DNA from: Alphaproteobacteria bacterium
GTDB taxonomy: Bacteria > Pseudomonadota > Alphaproteobacteria > VGEJ01
Assembly: GCA_016869335.1 (NCBI GenBank)
Contig: VGEJ01000082.1
Coordinates: forward strand, 1-9,089
Length of the DNA stretch: 9,089 bases
Direction of reading: 5' to 3'
Under the pieces are notes generated by a model. The model was not told where the DNA came from. It searched no databases and saw only the letters and a program-made list of their open reading frames with translations. A program made the translations under genes and the position numbers. Shown here piece after piece: positions 6,365-9,089 of the stretch; position 1 is the stretch's first letter, and each line of letters starts with the position of its first letter.

Positions 6365-7414
6365 GTGCCTGCGCCGATCACCATCGCGCTCGACGCCATG
6401 GGGGGCGACAAGGCGCCCGCCTTGGTCCTGCGGGGCGCCGAGATCGCGCGCGTGCGGTTCCCCGACGTTCATTTCATCCTGTTCGGCGACGAAGCGAAAT
6501 TGCGACCGCTGATTGCCAAACGCCGCCGCTTGAAGGACCGGTGCGAGGTCCGACACGCCGAGAGCCTGATCGGCGCGACCGATCGGCCAGCGCAGGCGTT
6601 GCGCCGCGGCGGGCAGTCGAGCATGCGGCGCGCGATCGACGCCGTGGCCGAGGGCGAGGCGGGTGGCGTGGTCTCGGCCGGCAACACCGGCGCGCTCATG
6701 GCGATGGCCAAGCACGTGTTGAAGACAGTGCGTGGTATCCACCGGCCGGCGATTGCGTCGTTCTTCCCGACGCTGCGGGGCGAAAGCACCATGCTGGATC
6801 TCGGCGCCAACATTGAGTGCGACGCCGACAATCTGGTCGAGTTCGCCGTGATGGGTGCGGCGTTCGCCCATACCGCGCTCGGCATCCAGCGCCCGACCGT
6901 CGGGCTGCTCAACGTCGGCGTCGAGGAGGTCAAGGGCAACGACGCCGTCAAGCAGGCGGCGCAGATCTTGCGCCGCGCCAATCTGTCATTCGATTTCTAC
7001 GGCTTCGTCGAGGGCAACGACATCGCCGCGGGCACCGTCGATGTCATCGTTACCGATGGCTTCACCGGCAATGTCGCGCTCAAGGCGGCGGAGGGAACCG
7101 CCCAGCTCTATACGAGCTTCCTGCGCGCCGCCTTCCGCCGCTCGTGGCTGTCGAAGCTCGGCTACGTACTGGCCCGGCCGGCGCTGAAGGCGCTCCGCGA
7201 GCAGGTCGATCCGCGGGTCTACAACGGCGCGATGTTCGTCGGTCTCAATGGCGTCGTGGTCAAGAGCCATGGCGGTACCGATGCCAAGGGCTTTGCCAGC
7301 GCCATCGGCGTTGCGGTCGACATGATCCGCGGCCGCTACAGTGACCTCATCGTTGCCGAATGCGAGCGGTTCAACGCTGCGAACCAGCCCCTGCCGCAGG
7401 CCGCCGCCTCCTGA
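6365..7414 (+). CDS. plsX: Phosphate acyltransferase PlsX
   Basis: PlsX turns acyl-ACP plus phosphate into acyl-phosphate, the donor used by PlsY in the first step of phospholipid synthesis, at the inner face of the membrane. The 349-residue product has the family hallmarks. They are ITIALDAMGGDKAP at the N-terminus (5-18), VVSAGNTGALMAMAKHVL, the LDLGANIECDADNLVEFA stretch, GLLNVGVEEVKGND, and the C-terminal-half DVIVTDGFTGNVALKAAEG. I chose GTG 6365, the only usual start in the gap after rpmF, because it places the first strand (ITIALDAMGG) four residues in, as in relatives. The frame is open further upstream through rpmF, but that would be an overlap in another frame. The ribosome binding site is weak, so translation may depend on rpmF 26 bases before. 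The stop TGA shares its last base with the fabH ATG. Confidence 0.96.
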   Translation: MPAPITIALDAMGGDKAPALVLRGAEIARVRFPDVHFILFGDEAKLRPLIAKRRRLKDRCEVRHAESLIGATDRPAQALRRGGQSSMRRAIDAVAEGEAGGVVSAGNTGALMAMAKHVLKTVRGIHRPAIASFFPTLRGESTMLDLGANIECDADNLVEFAVMGAAFAHTALGIQRPTVGLLNVGVEEVKGNDAVKQAAQILRRANLSFDFYGFVEGNDIAAGTVDVIVTDGFTGNVALKAAEGTAQLYTSFLRAAFRRSWLSKLGYVLARPALKALREQVDPRVYNGAMFVGLNGVVVKSHGGTDAKGFASAIGVAVDMIRGRYSDLIVAECERFNAANQPLPQAAAS

Positions 7415-8385
7415 TGATCCGTTCGCAGATCCTCGGCTGCGGAGCGTATCTGCCGCGAAAGGTCCTGACCAACCACGATCTCTCTGCAATGGTGGATACC
7501 AGCGACGAGTGGATCGTCAGCCGCACCGGGATTCGCGAGCGCCACATCGCCGCCGACGGCGAGACGACGTCGGACCTTGCCACGCTTGCGGCGCGAGAGG
7601 CTCTGCGGGCGGCCAACCTCCCGCCGGAGGCGGTGGACCTGATCGTGGTTGCAACGGCGACGCCCGACGAGACGTTCCCGGCGACCGCGACGCTGGTCCA
7701 GGCCAAGCTTGGGATCAGCCGGGGCGCCGCGTTCGACGTGGGCGCGGTGTGCGCGGGATTTCTCTACGCCATCGCCATCGCCGACAGCCTGGTCCGAACC
7801 GGCAACGCGGGTACGGCGCTGGTGATCGGTGCCGAGACTTTCTCGCGCATCCTCGACTGGCAGGACCGCTCGACCTGCGTGTTGTTCGGCGATGGCGCCG
7901 GTGCCGTGGTCCTGCGCGCTGTAGAGAGTGCGGGCGGCCCCCACGATCGCGGCATCCTCAGCACGCACCTGCACGCCGACGGCCGCCAGCACGATTACCT
8001 GTATGTCGATGGCGGTCCTTCCTCGACCCAGACGACGGGCCATTTGCGGATGGCAGGAAAGGAAGTGTTTCGTCATGCAGTCAATAACCTATCGTCAGTT
8101 GTTGACGAGGCACTCGAAGCGAATGGCCTGACCGCCGCCGACATCGACTGGCTAGTGCCCCATCAGGCCAACCAACGCATCCTCGACGCCACCGCACGGC
8201 GGCTCGGCATCGCGCCGGAGAAGGTTGTCGTGACGATCGACCGCCACGCCAATACCTCGGCGGCCTCGGTGCCATTGGCACTGGCCGAGGCGGCGGGCGA
8301 TGGGCGAATCCGCGCCGGCCACCTGGTGGTCATGGAGGCGATGGGCGGTGGTTTCACGTGGGGCGCCTGCGTCGCCCGCTGGTGA
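7414..8385 (+). CDS. fabH: Beta-ketoacyl-ACP synthase III (FabH)
   Basis: FabH condenses acetyl-CoA with malonyl-ACP to start type II fatty-acid synthesis in the cytoplasm. The 323-residue protein carries the complete Cys-His-Asn triad: Cys113 in VGAVCAGFLYA, His250 in VPHQANQRI, and Asn280 in RHANTSAASVPLAL. These lie very close to E. coli positions 112, 244 and 274. Other signatures are TSDEWIVSRTGIRERH near the N-terminus, LFGDGAGAVVL in the middle and GGGFTWGA at the end. The ATG at 7414 overlaps the plsX stop by one base (TGATG), so translation is probably coupled. In-frame earlier starts would lie inside plsX and add residues unlike the family. No strong separate ribosome binding site is seen. 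The enzyme looks intact and active. Confidence 0.97.
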   Translation: MIRSQILGCGAYLPRKVLTNHDLSAMVDTSDEWIVSRTGIRERHIAADGETTSDLATLAAREALRAANLPPEAVDLIVVATATPDETFPATATLVQAKLGISRGAAFDVGAVCAGFLYAIAIADSLVRTGNAGTALVIGAETFSRILDWQDRSTCVLFGDGAGAVVLRAVESAGGPHDRGILSTHLHADGRQHDYLYVDGGPSSTQTTGHLRMAGKEVFRHAVNNLSSVVDEALEANGLTAADIDWLVPHQANQRILDATARRLGIAPEKVVVTIDRHANTSAASVPLALAEAAGDGRIRAGHLVVMEAMGGGFTWGACVARW

Positions 8386-8397
8386 TCCGTGACGCGA

Positions 8398-8410
8398 CTT
8401 AAAGGTTAAG
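8398..8410 (+). repeat. AT-rich inverted repeat between fabH and ihfA
   Basis: CTTAA-AGG-TTAAG is a perfect five-base inverted repeat around a three-base centre, 13 bases after the fabH stop. It is AT-rich in GC-rich surroundings and lies about 17 bases upstream of the ihfA -35 candidate. It may be an operator. It lacks the TTAA-N7-TTAA spacing of a CtrA site, and it has no T-tract to act as a terminator. Confidence 0.35.
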
Positions 8411-8413
8411 TGG

Positions 8414-8426
8414 CATCCCGTTGATA
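8414..8426 (-). promoter_or_regulatory. Candidate IHF binding site upstream of ihfA
   Basis: On the minus strand this reads TATCAA-CGGG-ATG, which matches the E. coli IHF consensus WATCAR-N4-TTR at all but one defined position. It ends one base before the ihfA -35 candidate (8427-8432), where bound IHF could block or bend the promoter. E. coli ihfA is known to be repressed by its own product, so autoregulation is plausible. The imperfect inverted repeat CCCGT...ACGGG (8417-8434) overlaps the same bases. The site was found by eye against a short consensus. Confidence 0.35.
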
Positions 8427-8455
8427 TTGACGGGTTTCTGCGGTTGGTCTACGCT
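8427..8455 (+). promoter_or_regulatory. Promoter candidate for ihfA-merR
   Basis: TTGACG (8427-8432, five of six -35 matches) and TACGCT (8450-8455, three of six -10 matches) have 17-base spacing. The transcript would start near 8462, very close to the ihfA ATG at 8473, leaving a leader of only about ten bases that holds the GAGGAG ribosome binding site (8465-8470). The -35 shares bases with the right arm of an inverted repeat. Confidence 0.42.
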
Positions 8456-8472
8456 GCGCACGGTGAGGAGCC

Positions 8473-8793
8473 ATGACCGGCCGAACGATTACGCGGGCAC
8501 AGCTGAGCGATGCCGTCTATCAGGAGGTCGGGCTCTCGCGCAACGAGTCCGCCGATCTCGTCGAGGCGGTGCTCGCGGAGATAACCACCAGCCTGGCCGC
8601 CGGTGATGCCGTGAAGATCTCCTCGTTCGGGAGCTTCTATGTCCGCGAGAAGGGGCGGCGCATGGGGCGCAACCCGAAGACCGGCGAGGAGGTGCCCATT
8701 CTGCCGCGGCGCGTGCTGGTATTCCGGCCCTCCCACGTCCTCAAGGGCCGCATCAGCACGAGCCTGGTGAACCAGCCCCGGACCGAGACGTGA
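8473..8793 (+). CDS. ihfA: Integration host factor subunit alpha
   Basis: IHF-alpha pairs with IHF-beta to bind specific DNA sites and bend them sharply, serving in transcription, replication and recombination. The 106-residue product is normal in length. It opens with a helical dimerisation part (ITRAQLSDAVYQEVGLSRNESADLVEAVL, residues 6-34; listed for its LS-x-x-E-S pattern typical of the alpha subunit). The KISSFGSFYVREK strand region follows (48-60). The DNA-contacting beta arm holds GRNPKTGEEVPI (65-76), in which Pro68 should insert between base pairs. It ends with RRVLVFRPSHVLKGRI (79-94). The ATG at 8473 follows GAGGAG by two bases, a short but usable spacing, and the frame and family N-terminus support it. 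The last four bases overlap the start of the MerR gene. Confidence 0.94.
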   Translation: MTGRTITRAQLSDAVYQEVGLSRNESADLVEAVLAEITTSLAAGDAVKISSFGSFYVREKGRRMGRNPKTGEEVPILPRRVLVFRPSHVLKGRISTSLVNQPRTET

Positions 8794-9089
8794 GCGAGCT
8801 TGGTGAGGGCCGGGCCACCGCTCGGCGCGGCGCGGAGAAGTCGCCGGAGGCCTTTCGCACCATCAGCGAGGTCGCGACTGAGCTCGAGGTTCCGCAGCAT
8901 GTGCTGCGCTTCTGGGAGAGCAAGTTCAGCCAGGTGCGCCCGCTCAAGCGCGGCGGCGGGCGGCGCTACTATCGCCCGGAAGATGTCGAGCTCCTGCGCC
9001 GCATCCGCTCGCTCCTCTATGGCGAGGGCTACACGATCAAGGGTGTGCAGAAGGTGCTGCGCGAGAATGGCCGGCGCGGCGCGATGAGC
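8790..9089 (+). CDS. MerR-family transcriptional regulator, C-terminus beyond the window
   Basis: The first 100 residues are present with no stop. GTG at 8790 overlaps the ihfA stop (GTGA), a layout that favours translational coupling. Residues 1-21 are a charged, probably flexible lead. Residues about 22-94 are a complete MerR DNA-binding domain: FRTISEVATELEVPQHVLRF gives the helix-turn-helix, WESKF is the usual turn to the wing, and RGGGRRYYRPEDVELLRRI forms the wing and third helix. GEGYTIKGVQKVLRENG is the fourth helix. The YTIKG-x-x-K segment matches the regulator regularly found after ihfA in alphaproteobacteria. The ligand-binding C-terminal part is not in the window, so no metal or effector can be assigned. 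From the gene order it may act with or be regulated alongside IHF, but its targets are unknown. Confidence 0.9.
   Translation, partial: MSELGEGRATARRGAEKSPEAFRTISEVATELEVPQHVLRFWESKFSQVRPLKRGGGRRYYRPEDVELLRRIRSLLYGEGYTIKGVQKVLRENGRRGAMS

Noticed and set aside
7336..8076. A 246-residue minus-strand frame opposite plsX-fabH
   Set aside because: It is antisense to two intact conserved enzymes, with arginine-rich shadow composition and no domain.

Overview
The window is GC-rich, densely packed bacterial chromosome. The gene set and order point to an alphaproteobacterium, most likely Rhodospirillales-like: a K+-independent membrane pyrophosphatase, a BamE-type lipoprotein divergent from a ubiquinol-cytochrome c (CBP3-type) chaperone, then yceD/DUF177-rpmF-plsX-fabH-ihfA-merR. 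The four-cysteine form of ribosomal protein L32 and a pyrophosphatase resembling the Rhodospirillum rubrum enzyme fit this. The genus cannot be read from the sequence.

Layout. At the left edge a secreted protein of unknown function is cut by the window start (minus strand, start codon at 236). A 171-base divergent gap follows. Then comes a FliL-like single-pass membrane protein (408-904) whose reading frame is broken by an apparent one-base deletion near 588-593. Next are a 12-helix MFS transporter (937-2118) and hppA (2262-4340). Convergent with hppA, with 8 bases between the stops, is the BamE/SmpA-OmlA lipoprotein gene (4349-4837, minus). It is divergent from the CBP3-type chaperone (4917-5486). 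The chaperone is followed, from a good promoter candidate at its stop codon, by DUF177/yceD (5548), rpmF (6150), plsX (6365) and fabH (7414). ihfA (8473) and a MerR-family regulator (8790, cut by the window end) complete the run, apparently from a separate promoter.

How the genes work together. The right half is a conserved housekeeping cluster. YceD and L32 belong to the large ribosomal subunit. PlsX and FabH start phospholipid and fatty-acid synthesis, with plsX and fabH sharing one base at their stop/start. IHF-alpha and the MerR protein are DNA-binding regulators whose genes overlap by four bases. The left half concerns the envelope and energy: a proton-pumping pyrophosphatase, an outer-membrane assembly lipoprotein and a cytochrome bc1 assembly factor.

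I saw no mobile elements, CRISPR arrays, RNA genes or defence genes, and no gene-free stretch over 300 bases. There is no convincing evidence of a novel system. The points most worth following are the frameshifted FliL-like gene, an IHF-type site with small palindromes in front of ihfA (possible autoregulation), a 9-base direct repeat in front of rpmF, and the missing ribosome binding site of the CBP3-type gene.
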